Assembly: GCA_039881145.1 (NCBI GenBank)
Contig: JAYKKI010000077.1
Span: forward strand, 2,488,501-2,552,500
Length of the DNA stretch: 64,000 bases
Reading direction: 5' to 3'
Source: Druceiella hillmani
Lineage: Eukaryota; Arthropoda; Insecta; Lepidoptera; Hepialidae
Below the pieces are notes generated by a model that worked only from the letters and a program-made list of their open reading frames with translations, ran no database searches and had not been told where the DNA came from. The translations under genes were made by a program, and so were the position numbers. This document shows, in pieces, positions 36,906 through 51,110 of the stretch; positions within the stretch are counted from its first letter, which is position 1; every line of letters begins with the position of its first letter.

Positions 36906-38374
36906 TTAAAATAAATATATTAGAGAGCAATAATTACGTATATTATTAGTAACACTTTTATTGTTTCATGACAACCAAACACTTGTAGTCTTACTCGGTG
37001 TAAGACTTTCTGTTATAGCCTTCAAAAATCTAAACCAAGTGACATACAAAACTGAATATTGGTGTAAATCCCGAATTTGAAAGCTTAAAACCATTTTGGG
37101 AGAAAAGTCACAATATTTCTTTTTTAAATGTATTTAAAGGAGAATTTGGTTCATAAATATTTTTTCAAAAAAGTGTGAAATATTTAGTTTTTGGTGTTAC
37201 AAAAGAAAGCATTGTATTATTAGGTGTTTTATATCTTTTATGTATTTCATTATTCTGATCGGTGTTGCTTTGAAGTTTGTTTACTTTATTAGTTCCACTT
37301 GAGAGACTTGGAGTGGCGATTGCTATAGAAGCCGCTTTTTATTATTATTTTCGACTACTTTTTGTTTAATTATGAGTTTTTATACTTTATAAACTCAATT
37401 TTTCTCATTTCTATCTATTCTTGTTTTTGTATATTCAATTGTTTTGGTTAATAGGCCGAGTATACCGCGGTCTAGGGAGGGAGATTTTAGGAAGCTGAAT
37501 ATTTCAAACAAACATGTCTACAGAATAATAATCATAAATAATATCTTGCAATATTCCAAATAAAATTTATGCGCTAACAGTTTAGTATTACCCCAAGAAG
37601 GGCATAATAGGCTCTAGTCCCTGTGACAAAAATATCTTCTGCCGCAAAACTAGGATTAACCTTTCCGTTGTGAGCAATTTTTGTACAGTTTAACGTATTT
37701 ACTGCAATATCTTTATATCATCGGTGGTACATATGTCACAATACATTCAAGTCAGTATCTTCTCCACATTTAATCCATGACGAAGACATCGGTTTTCCGG
37801 TAAAGCATAATTTGTGGACGCTGCTTGTGTTACTACCGTAAGCACATATTATTAGGCCAATAAAGAGAGGGGAAGAAAAAAGAGAAGGAGAGGGAGGGAG
37901 GGTAGGAAGTGGAGGATAAAGAAATTCTTTTCCACAATGATAACTTAAAATATAATATTTTTACGCAAACCCAAAGAGCACGTTGCAAAAATTGATCGCT
38001 TTTTTTACTTTGAAACAAAATTCAATTACGAATTTTTGAATATTCATCTGTATAATTTTTATTACAAATAATAACTGAACTTTTCAATGCTCAGAAAATA
38101 GTTATTTAAATGTATATATATGAAATACTAGTTTTCGTTTCCAGCTACTGACATAAAATTGAATAGAACTGCATCAATCATGGCGTTAACTTACTTTTAT
38201 TACCCGAAGAATAAACTAACAAAATTCAACCACATGATTTTTAGTCACGAGAAATGTGCAGAGAAGTAGAAACAAATTTTAAAACTTGTTGTTTGGTTTC
38301 TTGTCAGCGTTTAAAAATATAAACCGGCCACATTTTTGCAAGAATATTCAAGGCACAGGTAAGGTGCTCTGTTG

Positions 38375-38375
<1 letters not shown>
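36906..38375. other. no recognised gene
   Basis: AT-rich spacer with a purine-rich patch (37865-37915, AGGGAGGGAGGG-like). No coding exon recognised. Confidence 0.45.
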
Positions 38376-38428
<53 letters not shown>

Positions 38429-38433
38429 GTATG

Positions 38434-38494
<61 letters not shown>
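38376..38494. repeat. (TA)n microsatellite
   Basis: Nearly 120 bases of TA with CATATGTATG and TACATA interruptions. Tyr-Ile frames on both strands are artefacts. Confidence 0.95.
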
Positions 38495-38499
<5 letters not shown>

Positions 38500-39340
38500 A
38501 TTTCTAGAATTCAGATGTAAATTTGTTGTAGAGGCCAACAGAAATAGTAAATCCACCACTGGAAGTGTACATTTTTCATGTCAGCAAAAACTTAATTGAC
38601 TATATAATTATGAGAGAGTTTCCCGCTATTTTCAAATTTATAAAATGTCACCGAATAAATTTCTAGACTTAAACAAATTTTTTTCTGCTATAATTTTTTT
38701 ATATTTATATGCAAAAAATTATATAATTTTTTTATATAATAAAACATTTATATGCAACATGTATTTCAAAATTACATAGCCATGAGAAGGATTTTTTTCC
38801 AAAAGATTTTCCTAATATTTTCCACACTTAAATAGTAATTATTAAATCGTAATTTTACTTCAGAAACTCTAGACAGTGAGGTTTTGTGAATTAGATTGGT
38901 TTTAATATTTTTCTTAAAAACCTATAGAAAATTATATAATTATAACTATTTAACTTTCATATAAATAATTTTTTAAATGCATAACATATCAATTGTTGTT
39001 TTTGACGTATAGGGGTTTAACAGATTATTAACATGCAAGTCGATAAAACACAACAACGAATTATTAAAATGAAGTAATAATTTTGGAGATGAGACTCAAT
39101 TCCAATAGTTGATTTTAAGTTTAAAATATTTAATAGTGCTAGTTTAAACGCTGCTATACGTACTTTGTGCTTAAAGTAAAATATTGAAGATCGTGTTTAC
39201 TGAAACATTGAAACAAAATCAATGCATTTCCATTTTAACAATTTACAAGTGTATGTTTGCGGGAAATAGTTCATCGATTAAACTAAGCGCCGCACTTTTG
39301 TGTAACCTTGGACTTTTCAAATTCTTATTTGAATGCCGAC
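38495..39340. other. Gr 3' flank, no gene
   Basis: AT-rich DNA downstream (in transcription sense) of the minus-strand Gr whose stop is at 39341. No other feature. Confidence 0.4.
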
Positions 39341-42300
39341 TTATAAAAGATTTAAAAATTGTAACAACACAATAACATAATTTGTCAGTACGTTTCCAAA
39401 GCTGAGCGCTACCGAAGCACGCAAGTTGAAAAGATCCAATGCTGTAGTTTTGTCCATTCCACTTTCTTCAAGCAGGTCGTATAGATCCTCCAATTTCTGA
39501 CGTTGAACTGAAAGAAAAACAAAAGAACTAAACGTAGCAACGTAATTTAGTATATTAAACACGAAGCCAACATGTTTTTTTCATGTGGTGTGGTTATATA
39601 CTTATATAATATTATTCCACCTCTGCAAAACCTTTAAATATCTTATTCAAAAATCTTGTTCATAAATTTATTATACTATTATTTACTTCGTACCCTATCT
39701 GAATAATTGAATTGCCCTATCTGAACGATTTAGTTATGCATACAGAAACAATTTATGCACAATCAGTTACTGATAATCGCTATAAGACTTGTTAAAATAT
39801 TAAATTGCTGTAGCATTGTTTAATCCGACATCGTAACCGAATAATCCTATAACAGCCGTGACTCAGTCACCGGACGTCCTCTTTTACTTCTTTAGTTCGG
39901 CGAGATCATTGGATTCCTCATCAATAAATATCTCATGAATCATCCATATGTTTCACACAATTCATTATTAATTCAACAAGATTTAAAGGGATTGTTAACA
40001 AATTATGTAAATGAATAAATTAAAAGTTTACCCTTCTCTTCGTAACGATGGAACAATTTAGTCATCGATAATAAGAGTATGGCATCTGCAATTTTCTGGT
40101 GCATTTTCTCACCGCCCAGACATATAAACAATAATATTACATACAAATATAAAAACCAAATAACTGCATATAAATCGAATAAATACATCTTAAAACAATA
40201 AAGTAAATCAAACATTAGTATTTATAATGAAAAAATATTAAATTTTCAATTAGGTATTGAAAATATATAAATTTCTCTTAATTATAATTTATATAAATAG
40301 TTTATGATTGCAAATAATATAAAATTTTAAAAAATCTTACTGTTTTGAAAAGAATAAATGTTTCGTACACAAGGTTTAAAGTCGTCAGGAATGCATACAA
40401 AAAAGCGACTGAAACCTGAAATTAAAAAAAATATTTCTGTATATTACTAGTAAGTATATATATGATATAAAGCTTTGTGAATGTTACTAGTAAGTACTCA
40501 CAAAGCTTTATATCATGTATGTACAATAGACCTTTAACAAAAACGCGTTTGTGTTGTGTTTTAGTAAAATTCCACAATTTTTTATTAGTTCACAAAATTG
40601 GGAGAAATGCAAAATATTTTTACAAATGTTTCGTAAAAATGACAGCCATAATTCCAAGTGAGAAGTTTAAAAGTCCATACAATTTTGTATATGGTGAGGC
40701 GCGCATAATGGATTCTACCGTTATACTGTAAATTGTATAGGATAGTATCTGAGGGGTTCATATTTCCTGGTTTAGTTCTTATTGAATTTTGTAAAATTAA
40801 TAGCACTGACCGCGCTTTGAATTAACATTATTCTTGAACTTTAGTTGTCCCACTGAATGGAAGATCTTAAAAACTTTTATTAATTTTGTTGAATGTACGT
40901 TTCAAAAAGTTAGGAAAGTTTTTCGAGGAGCAACATTACCAGTAAAGGGTTCACATAAATATGAATTTTGATAAAGCAGAATGACTCAGTACACAATAAT
41001 TTCAATGCAAAAGAAAATCTAGGTAATTAAATGAAAATAAAATACATAAAACCCTTTTTCCTTCAGACCGAAGTATTCTATATATTAAACTCAAAATATT
41101 TTTATTACTCTTATGAGAATGCAAGTTTTTGGTGATAAGATATCCACTATGTTATATGATGTGATATACTGTAAGAAGAGAATAAGTAGACTATTCTATC
41201 TATTGAGTTACATGAAAGTAAAAAATGAAATAAAATACCTCGAACATCCTGGTTGAATTAACAGAATCATTTATTTACTTTGTTAAAGATGAAGAATATA
41301 TTTCATTATCGAAAAATATAAAAAATTTTGGTAAGTTTTAGTTACTTCTATTTAAAATAAATCTTGAGAATGTAACATAAAAGACTTGCAAGTAGAAATA
41401 ACACGGTAAAAAACAAACAAAATGAGGATGCCATTGTGAATATAACGAAATATTAGTGTTGAATGAAATGTGCCCATTTATTATTTAGGATTGTTAATGA
41501 GTGTCGGTTTAGTGAAATTCGGTTTTATAAAAATGTACGTAAATTAATTTCAGTTGTATTTTTTTGCTTCAAATAACAATGAGTTACAGCTAATTAAAAG
41601 GATTAGCTGCAACCGGATAAGTAATATTGCGTTTAAATATCATAACGTCTACGTAATCCTTCAGTAGGTCAATGATCCCAGTTAGATGGTTTCATGTTTA
41701 ATTATCTGTATCTAATAACAAAAATTAATGGTTTAGATGAAAGTTACAGAAAATATGTTCAAATAAATTATTTTATATTTTACCTGAATTCCAAAAGCGT
41801 CTTTAATTAAATAATAGGCGTCGGTAAGTCTTGTGTAGACATAATATAATTTGAGATAATCCATTTCCAATATTTCCTTTTCGTCTGACTCTTGCAATAT
41901 AAATAACAAGGTTTGTTTAAGTTCAGTATCTGATGTTTTAAAGAAATTCTTTTTATTGGCCTTAATTTTGTTTAAGAAATTATTCAGATATCTGTTAGTG
42001 ATATTAAGTCTCAATGAGATGCAATAGAGAAGTATTGTGAAATAAATTGATTCCAAAACAGATAAGGTGACAGGAATATAAATAAATAGATTAGAGCAAT
42101 AACCAGAACAGGTAAAATAATCTATGATGAAATATATGAGGTGGAGGGCTAAACATATTGCGATACCAATATAGCTATACCACTTTGTCTTCAAGAGAAT
42201 TCTGTTTACATCACAGCTATCAAAATAGCCGTCGATCCTTTTGAAAAGATTCATTATGCGAAAAATTATTTTCTTTTGCCAAAGGATATCTGTCATTTGT

Positions 42301-42530
42301 AATAAGATAAATAACAAAGTTAACACGATATAACTAAGTCGTATCGCACCCAAGCCTTTCTTCGCAATATTCACGAGACAGTAAACGACAAAAACAATTA
42401 GAGCTGCACTATAAGTCCTTTGTAACCAGATCCGTAAATAATTATGATGTCTTGTTTTAGTTGACACTCTAAATATTCCAAAAAATCTTTCAAAAATGTC
42501 TAAAGCTTCCAATGTTTTCTTCAAGTCCAT
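39341..42530 (-). CDS. gustatory receptor, four exons, 381 aa
   Basis: Exons (transcription order): 42530-41784, 40415-40341, 40188-40032 and 39507-39341; intron phases 0, 0, 1; all GT-AG. They join to 382 codons including TAA. Exon 1 begins MDLKKTLEALDIFERFFGIF and holds four hydrophobic segments (about residues 37-57, 66-86, 115-137, 145-170). It ends LTDAYYLIKDAFGIQ. Exon 2 is the 25-codon fifth segment (VSVAFLYAFLTTLNLVYETF). Exon 3 has a segment ending LLFICLGGEKMHQK. Exon 4 has NLRASVALSFGN and the terminal motif NYVIVLLQF (369-377), where the usual Thr of TYhhhhhQF is Asn although a Thr sits just before it. Family role: chemosensory cation channel. Architecture equals the 33994 gene but sequence is divergent, so the duplication is old. 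Intron 1 (about 1.4 kb) contains a perfect 19-bp inverted repeat. No stops or frameshifts in any exon. Confidence 0.9.
40462..40516. repeat. perfect inverted repeat in Gr intron 1
   Basis: ATGATATAAAGCTTTGTGA (40462-40480) and its exact reverse complement (40498-40516) flank a 17-base spacer. The sequence TTACTAGTAAGTA occurs just left of the structure and again in the spacer, suggesting formation by a local inverted duplication. Confidence 0.9.
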
Positions 42531-43919
42531 ATTTAATATCAGAGAAAAAGAATTTAAATAGTCCTGTCTATGTATGGAACGGAGCTTTTAGATAATTTAA
42601 CTTTTAGTTTATTGCTTGACGTCTGACTTAGATCTGCTGCAAAGTAATAACTCCATTGTACGATGTCTTCCAAGTTATTACGTCTATATTCACGTAGATT
42701 TGTGTGAACATAGACACACACACAAACACGTAAATAAATTAAATGTAATACATTGAAGTGCCTCTCATGAAAATAAAACACGAGTGTCTTACTTATTTTT
42801 CCCCACGTGTTTTTTTCTATATGTTGTTGACTGAAAGAAACTAAACCTATAACATTAAGTTACTATATGTGATTATATTTTATTAACTAGCTATGGTGTA
42901 TTATTTGAAATAATATGCTGGTTATATAGAAGATTCAGGAAAAATATATTTCGACACATTTTTGAGAACAAAGCGTTTTAAAAACTAGAAACGTTTTTGG
43001 ATGGCTTTAAAATACCAGCATTTAGAAAATTCATTTGATGGTTTTATTAAAATTGGTCTGAGGATGTAACGGCTTAAGCATCTAACATGCAAATATACGT
43101 ACGTAATCATTCACATACCAATGCATACGCATACGGTGCCACGGATGCACACTCACACATCAACAACCAATATTTTTAATGTTCACATAATTACTGTAAA
43201 TTATCCAAACGACCGCAGACGTTATAAATGATTATTAAATAATCATAATAAATATAAAAAGCTAGTAAAATAAATATTGACTTCTAAATTTTTAGCTATA
43301 TGTTTGGTACTTTTCAAAAACCTTGACGAAACTTCCGAATACCGGAATGCGATCAGTTATTGCTAAGCTTCTAAAATGTTGTGTCAATAATGTTGGTATT
43401 AAAACGTTACTTCTATGGGTTGAAGCAATGTAACTTATGATAAGTTACACGTTAAACGCACGTGAAAATCCAATGACTTTTTAAGGGACAAACGGGACTT
43501 TCAATAGCCAAATTTGAACAGAATAGAACAAAAATAATACGAAATGTTCGTAGAATATCAAGAAAGTTGTTCATTGAGAATTTCGAAGGAACTTACGCTT
43601 ATTGTAGGCATTTACTATCAGCTATAAGATTTACTGGTTAACAATCTAAATCGTCAACAGAGATGAATACCCATACTGCTGGGTTCTACCAATATATACA
43701 ACTTATTCACCTGAAATTGTCCCGTCTAAAGATTATTTGGTCAGAGCTGGGAGCAAATATTTACAAATTAAAAAAAATATATAATGTAAGAGGCTCTCGG
43801 AATGCCGTTATAATTCCCTTTTAATATCAATAAATTGTTAAGCTGAAGTATAATGCTAGTGACAATATACCTTCAACGTTCTTTCCAGATGGTGGCAAGT
43901 CATAAGTAAATTAAATTTG

Positions 43920-43967
<48 letters not shown>

Positions 43968-46900
43968 CCATGAATTTAATGGTAATATTTCGAATCTCAA
44001 ATATTTTTTTGTTAGGACAAGTTGCGGATGAAAATTTATCAGCCAACCCGATATGTTATACCCTCTGGGCAGTCACGATATTAGTATGCGTTTGATACAA
44101 AGGGTCACATGTGGAACGTTGAATAAAAAGTGGTGATTCACTCCCATTCGCTAGAAATTATGCAAATAAACAAATGATCTCTCTTCATTTTCTACAGTCC
44201 CAGTAAAGAAATAATGTATATATAATCATTTGTGAGTTATTCATGAATAAGTTAAAATTTAAATGATTTTGGATAGAGAAGCTTTGAAAATAATATATGT
44301 TTTTAAGTCCATATTGGTAAAAAGACTTCTATTATCTTTGATTGGATTTAGACATGTGTATCAATATGATATCAAAATAACATTGCAATAAATTATCATG
44401 CCTGCAATACCGCAGGTGTTACCAATAATAAAACATACATTAAAAATTAATTTAAGAATACAGTGTTCAAAATGTATTTAAAAGTAAAAATACAAACTTA
44501 TATGATTGGAATGAAACTAAGTTTACAAAAATTTACCTTCCTCATTAAATGTTAGACTTATGTGATATCAAATCTACTTGGTACATAAAGAACTTCATAT
44601 CTGAAATGTCGCTTAAATAGGTTATTTGGATTTTCGATTATTAAACTAGACTTTTGCTAATAAAAATTATTTTGATAAGTGCTCCCATATTTACAACTTC
44701 CCCATGTTTATAAATTCAAAAATATGTAAAAAATTGTCAGTAAAGTCGCAGTAGATATGACGGCATAACCAATATATCAAATAAAAACCGCCACTGAAAC
44801 TTCCACGAAACTTATCCAGTTTGCTATTGAGTCTTGTTTTATTGCAAACCTAATGCGTATTAAATTTAACCACCAGGGTTTATTTTTGCAAAGGTACCGA
44901 TACTACCGTTCAATCAGCTATGCTTAACTATGTTTAATCGATTGAAAAAAATGGTATAATGTGTATTAACATATGATGTATTGGGTGTCGAAAACTTCCA
45001 CTTGCATCATTTCAATAAATAATTACGATATTATCAACAGATTGTGTCAGGTTACATGACTCGACAGATTACAAGTAGTTAACGTAGTCCTACAATCATT
45101 TTAAATTAATCCATCGCTATTTGATTTTACTTAAAACAGAGTGGCTAAGATGATGAGAATCTCGTTACCACCGAGGTAACACTTCGAAACAATTCAAGTT
45201 ATACCAAGCTGTACTTGTAGCTACTTAATATATAATTTATACAAAAGAAAAAGACACACTCCCCCGGATCAATATTTCTGACAATTGATTGTTTATTTCC
45301 ACGTTTTGCAAGTTCAGCAAATTTAGTTATTACTAAGTGTTTTTAACTTTTTAGTTCATTTAAATAGGAGTTAAAAAACTTTTATAATTCAATAATTTTA
45401 TTGCAGAAACCTACAATGATAAGACGGTCGTTTAAAAATATTATTAGACGGGTAGAATTGGTGAGATCGAAAACTAAAATTTGGTTACATTCCGCAATTC
45501 ACTCGTAATGAAATTTGTTTGGTCTACTCGCATATCATAGGAAAATTTATTTGTAATTTTTGGTATTATTTCTATCCATTTGAAATTCAATCAAAGTTTA
45601 CCAGAAATATATTACTAAAGTTTGAATTTTAATCGTTAATTATAGAAAGTTTTTTTTTATATACTAATTATAGAAATTTTACGGAAAAAAAATACGTTTA
45701 CTAATATAAGGTATGGGAGGAGGGAATAACTTTCATAATATCCAAAAATAAAAATACGAGACATCTTGATACTAATTTGAAAGAAAATATTTCAATAAAT
45801 ATATGCTTAATAAACAAAAATTACTAAAATTTCGAGAAATATATTTACGCTTCTGAAGTGAGGAATAGATAATAATATTAACATAATATGACAATAACAT
45901 GGAAAAGAAAATACGACAAAGAAAATGAAGTTTTCCAGAACTTTGTTTCAGTTACGAAATTTGATATATTAAAGTCTTTCTTTCCTTGTTTGAGAATCAT
46001 TTTCCGGCTTTTCAATTCCCTAACTTCTTTAAGAAAACTTTTGGTTTCCTCATACAGCGCAGCCGCTGTCTAATTCACGCTTTGCTCTCTTCATCTTGTA
46101 CATTTTCTGATCGTTGCAACATATTTATACAATACTACGTACATAAAACGTCACCTATATTACATCATGGGGTACACCACCATCAGATGACATGATCTTC
46201 CTTGTCCTCCACCATTTTTTTTTTAATTACCACCAACTCGAGTTTTCTGCTGTAGATCATAATGCTATATCGGTTATTCGATTGTTATGTATTTTTAATA
46301 CTCAAACTGTGAGTAAACTTTTATTCTTGCATAATTTTTTTTAACTTTCCATTGTTTCGTATATGAATGTTGATTTTAACATTAGAAATGTATTGTACCT
46401 ACATTATTTACTGTGCTGATGCGGGGGGAAAGATATACATATTAAATTCTGGCTATCTTAAAATAGTCCTTAAATAAGTTTGAAATACAATAATTTGCGC
46501 TCACGCAACAAGGGCTAAGTGAGCGGATTTAAAACAAAATTATGGTTAAAAATTGTCGACGCTCTCACAGCATTAAGTTTACCACAATTTCGACGTTAAT
46601 CAAGTTTAATACAATTTTCCTGTCATGCTACAATCGAATACCAGTTTTATGTAATTTTGTGATGCAATTTATACAATCTTTTTTATACAATTTTATATCA
46701 ATTTGAACACTTATTTCGCTCAATGACTAGAAGCATGTGAAAATCTACCATGTGATAATATTTACTATTTTTATTTTATATAAAATGTCGTCTCTGATTG
46801 TAATCAAAGATGATGTTTCTAATACTTAAAGTATTGCACAAATATTAATTACAAAAAAGCTGAGTTTGGAACACAGTTAAATGTAATTAATTATATATAC

Positions 46901-49079
46901 AGAAATTAATAAAAACAAATTGATTAATTGAGAAAGTTGCTGATAATAAAAGTAAAAATGGAGCCTTAATAAAAATTGTAAAAAAAGAAAATATTATGAA
47001 AAGTGCAAATAACGGTCAACATGTTCCAAGGCTTTAATGTGAAAAATAATTAATATATACGAGGTATGATACTTGTTAAAGAATGCACTATGTTTAAGAA
47101 TCTACCTCCACACATTAAGCAGTAGTGTTGTGGAAGTTTCTTTATGGACGGACCACTTTGGTCGCGAAACTAATCAAACACTCAAATGACACAATTCTAT
47201 ATATTTGGAAAAACAAATTAATTGTTCGAAATTGAGAAAGTTTAAATTGCGTAGACGATTGTAAGAGTCGATCAAATAAACTATATTAAAAGTCAAAAAT
47301 CTAGGCAACTTGCACTAGTTAGAATACCAATAGATAGAATACCATCGCATCAGACAGAATATGAAAAGCTAATATTATTGGACTAAGGAAAGCGAGGTAT
47401 TACTTTTGGATAGTGTATCGTTCGACCATCTGATTGTGTGTGTCTGTGACACTATCATTTACGTAAACTCATCAAAATTTACAGAATTTGGGCCCAATTT
47501 AGATGGTGATTTTATGATTTCATGTAATTATTTTTCGGCTCCGATGCGAGTTTAAAAAACTTTGACAAAAATGATAGTGAACCGTCGTTTTAAAAATTCA
47601 AGGGAAAATGTATCTTTTAATATTTTAAATAAAGCTACATTGAATAAAACATATTAAAGAGTAGAGACAATTTTCATTATTTGCCACCACATTGGCGAAA
47701 CATTATAATCGCGAGCGAATCCTCCCTGCGAAACTAACATTCATATATAATATATTTCTTGCTATACATAATATATTTGTTTAATGAAAATACGTAAGTA
47801 TCATGAAAATGTATACTGTACTGTCCTTCACAATAACAAATATGGTGGTTGGGTTAATTAATATTAAGAATGGTATTAAAGTTACATATTTATGAATAAT
47901 GATTCATTAAATGTTCAAGAATAGCCTTATTTTCAAATTATTTTCTAATCAATTTTTTCTTCATGATCTATCTCAAAATCCTTTATATGTTATTTTGGTC
48001 TCATCTTGACTCCAAAATGGATGAGAAGTAAGACGTTCTTAGAGTATGTACTTTTAGATTAGATAGAGATTGTTTTATTTATTTCTTTTCCAAATTAGAT
48101 AGGTAATATTCCGTAATACTTTTAAAAATTATGCTGTTATTTTGTCGATGATTATATTGATCATACCGCCAGTAACCAGGATGTGGCTGAAGTGTGAAAA
48201 ATATATTCTATATTTTATGCAATTATTTTTATTTCTCTACGTAGCCAATAGAGTTTTAGAGTAATGACTGACATTCAGCTAATGTATTTGCAAGAATTTA
48301 TATGGTTCAGAATTATGTCGATGGCTTTTTTCCATTTCGTGGCGTGTTATATCACATATAAAAAAAGAAAGTAAAATTTATGTTCATTAAAACTGTAGAA
48401 TACTTAAAACTATCATACTTATTTTAAATCGGTTGTTTTGATGAAATACAGTTGTGACTATCTCGAATATGCATGTAAATTATTATTCATAACTTTCATA
48501 CTAAAAATATGCGCATTTTACTTGTGTTTGGTGTACAAAAACACGTAAATCGTGACATTTTCATATAAAAATGCCATCTCTGTAATCTGTCTAATCGATA
48601 GACGAGAGGGATCTAGAAAATCATTAATGTAAGTGGGCTCATAATATAATGATAAAACTAAAAGAAATAATTAAGCGCATGCGCTTATCTTCTTCATTAA
48701 TATACCATAAGGATTTTAGGCTCGACGTGAATTTTAATTTAGAATAATTTCTTCAGTTACTGGGACCGATCTCGAGAATATAAATATTGACTCTGTATTT
48801 AAGGTACCACAGGTACAGTATACATTTATAAATAATAGAATGTCTTTCTGTATGGAAAATAAATTTCAAACCTGGAAGAGCAAGATTACGTACGAGGTTG
48901 AATATTGTAAATTTATAAATATTTCCTTCCTTTTGTAGACAATGAGTGCGGGCTATATTTTTTTCCTGACGCTATTATTTCACAGGATTAATTCCTTTCA
49001 TAATTACGACAGTGTGAAGAAAAACCCAACTGTTTGCAAGGTGACTACCAACTACAAATCTACGAATTATTTAGGATAA
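42531..49079. other. 6.5-kb AT-rich region without a recognised gene
   Basis: The promoter of the minus-strand Gr (start 42530) should lie in the first few hundred bases, but no motif was identified. A CA/CG-mixed patch (43085-43165) and a TA microsatellite (43919) occur. At 48942-49079 there is a 45-codon frame with a signal-peptide-like start (MSAGYIFFLTLLFHRINSFH) just after a splice-acceptor-like TTCCTTTTGTAG; it is treated under findings. Nothing else was recognised. Confidence 0.45.
43919..43968. repeat. (TA)n microsatellite
   Basis: About 50 bases of TA with AA and CA interruptions. Confidence 0.95.
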
Positions 49080-49370
49080 AACCGTTACAAAATGTATTTT
49101 CTATAACCTATTTAAAAATCACAAAAAATAATTTAAACAAGTGCACTAAATCATTTGCAATAACATATTTTTATATAAACGAATTTGCGGAACTGACGAC
49201 GCTTTTGAAGAATGGTTGAAAAAATGTTTCACTGAAACACAATTTCCGTTAAACTATTGAGACTTGAATATATGAGTTAATTCATTAACTCTATTTAGAA
49301 TTCAGTCTCTAGGTTGGTTAAATTTAGTATAATAGTAAAATCGAAAAAGACGCGAGATATTTCCTCTGCA
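49080..49370 (+). repeat. interspersed repeat, partner at 25870-26160
   Basis: Second copy of the element described at 25870, with an extra stretch of about 50 bases before the GTAAAATCGAAAAAGACGCG block. A frame in this copy is not conserved with a frame in the other, so the match is repeat DNA rather than a gene. Confidence 0.5.
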
Positions 49371-50690
49371 CACATCACAGATAATTTTCATTGAGATATT
49401 TAAAAAAAAATTATAAATTTAATGTGATATTTATTGAAACGCTGAAACGATATAGCATATAAACATCAATAATTGACATGTAATCAGCTTTTACTGGGGG
49501 CTATCCTGATGCGGATCTTTATTTTTTTTTGGAATGTTGTAATTTAAAAAAAAAGAATTTGCATATTTGAATCATACGTCAAGAAACTGCCTGAAAAAGC
49601 AAGCATTGTCACTATAAATAGGAATAAAAATTTGACATACCGTTTCACTATTACAATTTTTCTTCGAACATATTTAAATTTAGCATTTAGCTATAAAAGA
49701 AAAAATCACATTGTAAATCAAAAATTCTAGATAAATAATATTGATAGAAAGTAGAAGCAGAAAAAAACATGGGCACAAAAGCAAAAAGACAATTCCTAGA
49801 GATTATTGTTCGTAAAAAATAGACCGGCGCTTATTGATTAGATCTCTTAATTTTTTTGTCTGTATTTGAAAATCACTGTGATGGTTTCAATGCCTGATAG
49901 TGTATCATTTAGTGTTATACCATTTGTTGATTGTAAATTCAATCCTAAGATGTTACTAAGCATCTAGGTTAATTTTCTTTAATTTTACAGTAAGGAGGTT
50001 TATTTTGTGTATTAACAATACATTGAGAATTGAAGTTAACCTGCTCGCTACTTTGCTTTTATTATCATTACTAAAGAACAGAGTTTTGATATGATTACGA
50101 ATGACAAAATATTTTCATTGAAAAATGTGAAATTAAAATTGCATTTATTAGCATACACAAGGTATTATTATAGCTTTTTCACTGCAAAAAAATATTTGAA
50201 TAAAAGAATAGGATGTATTGGATTTCAAATAATCTTCTTCCGTTTTTATTACTGTCATACTGCCATATTTATAATTATGCATATTTGTTATCTAATGGAC
50301 CCAATGCACATAATTTTTTCCTGAGCCGAGTTAAATTGCCACGTTTAGTTCTATTACTATGGAAAAATGGTTCCATACTTAATTTTTAACTTTAGGCAGA
50401 CAAGTCATTCTAATTCCTTTTGGTTTAATCTAAATAACAAAAAACTTAAATATCACAACGTTCAAACAGTGATAAAATACATTATAAAGTGTTTACATAA
50501 ATATATTAGTTCGATAGAATAATTACTCTTACCAAAATTATGGAAAAAGTAATAAAAATAAATTAAAAACACCGTCTCCAAAAACTGCTTACTAATTTAA
50601 TAACAATATTAACTAACCACGCGTAGCTAATCTAAAAATAAACTGTCAAGTTTATTAAATGGTCTCTGAAGTCAAAAATTCAAACGTCTA
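49371..50690. other. no recognised gene
   Basis: AT-rich. Open frames such as 50091-50324 lack recognisable features. Confidence 0.4.
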
Positions 50691-51110
50691 AAAGTTCATC
50701 ACGAGCCACGGGTTGTCAAATCGATCAATGACAGAGTACGCGGAGATCGGACCGCGGGTGTCGGATTGTCACATCGAGCACTTGTGGTCGCATTCCGGCG
50801 AGATCTGAATATTTTTTATGCCAGTGATCCAATCACTTGCAGGCGGAACGCGGTCGAATCAAATTAATTCGATCAGTCACGATCAATGCAGAGCTAGCGT
50901 CAGCGACTGCATCAGAATGAGCGTTAGTTTCAGTATCGGCACTTCAAGTTCCACCTGAAGTTCAGCACGTTCAAGTGATCCCGAGGAGTTCTAGCTCAGA
51001 GTCGTTGAGCAGTGTAGCGGTTACGCCACGTGCACAAAAATCGGTGTATTATTTTTCGAGTCTTTTCGAATCTTACAAAACTCAAAAATGAGTTTTATGC
51101 AAAAGGCGTT
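50691..51110 (+). promoter_or_regulatory. GC-richer island, candidate promoter/5' exon or solo LTR
   Basis: An abrupt compositional shift relative to both flanks, with many CG dinucleotides (for example CGCGGAGATCGGACCGCGGG and AGGCGGAACGCGGTCGAATC). Several arthropod initiator-like TCAGT sites are present (GATCAGTCACG, TTTCAGTATCGG). It is followed by a short ORF and then AAATAAATAAATT, a polyadenylation-like run. Two readings: promoter and 5' exon of a short transcript, or an LTR (regulatory sequence plus poly-A signal) of a retrotransposon. No flanking target duplication or second copy was identified. Confidence 0.35.

Noticed and set aside
49034..49219. Apparent peptide ending DDAFEEWLKKCFTETQFPLN, first considered as a takeout/JHBP-like N-terminal exon
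   Set aside because: The expected second cysteine is Trp, and the nucleotide match with 25870-26160 extends into non-coding flanks, so it is repeat DNA.
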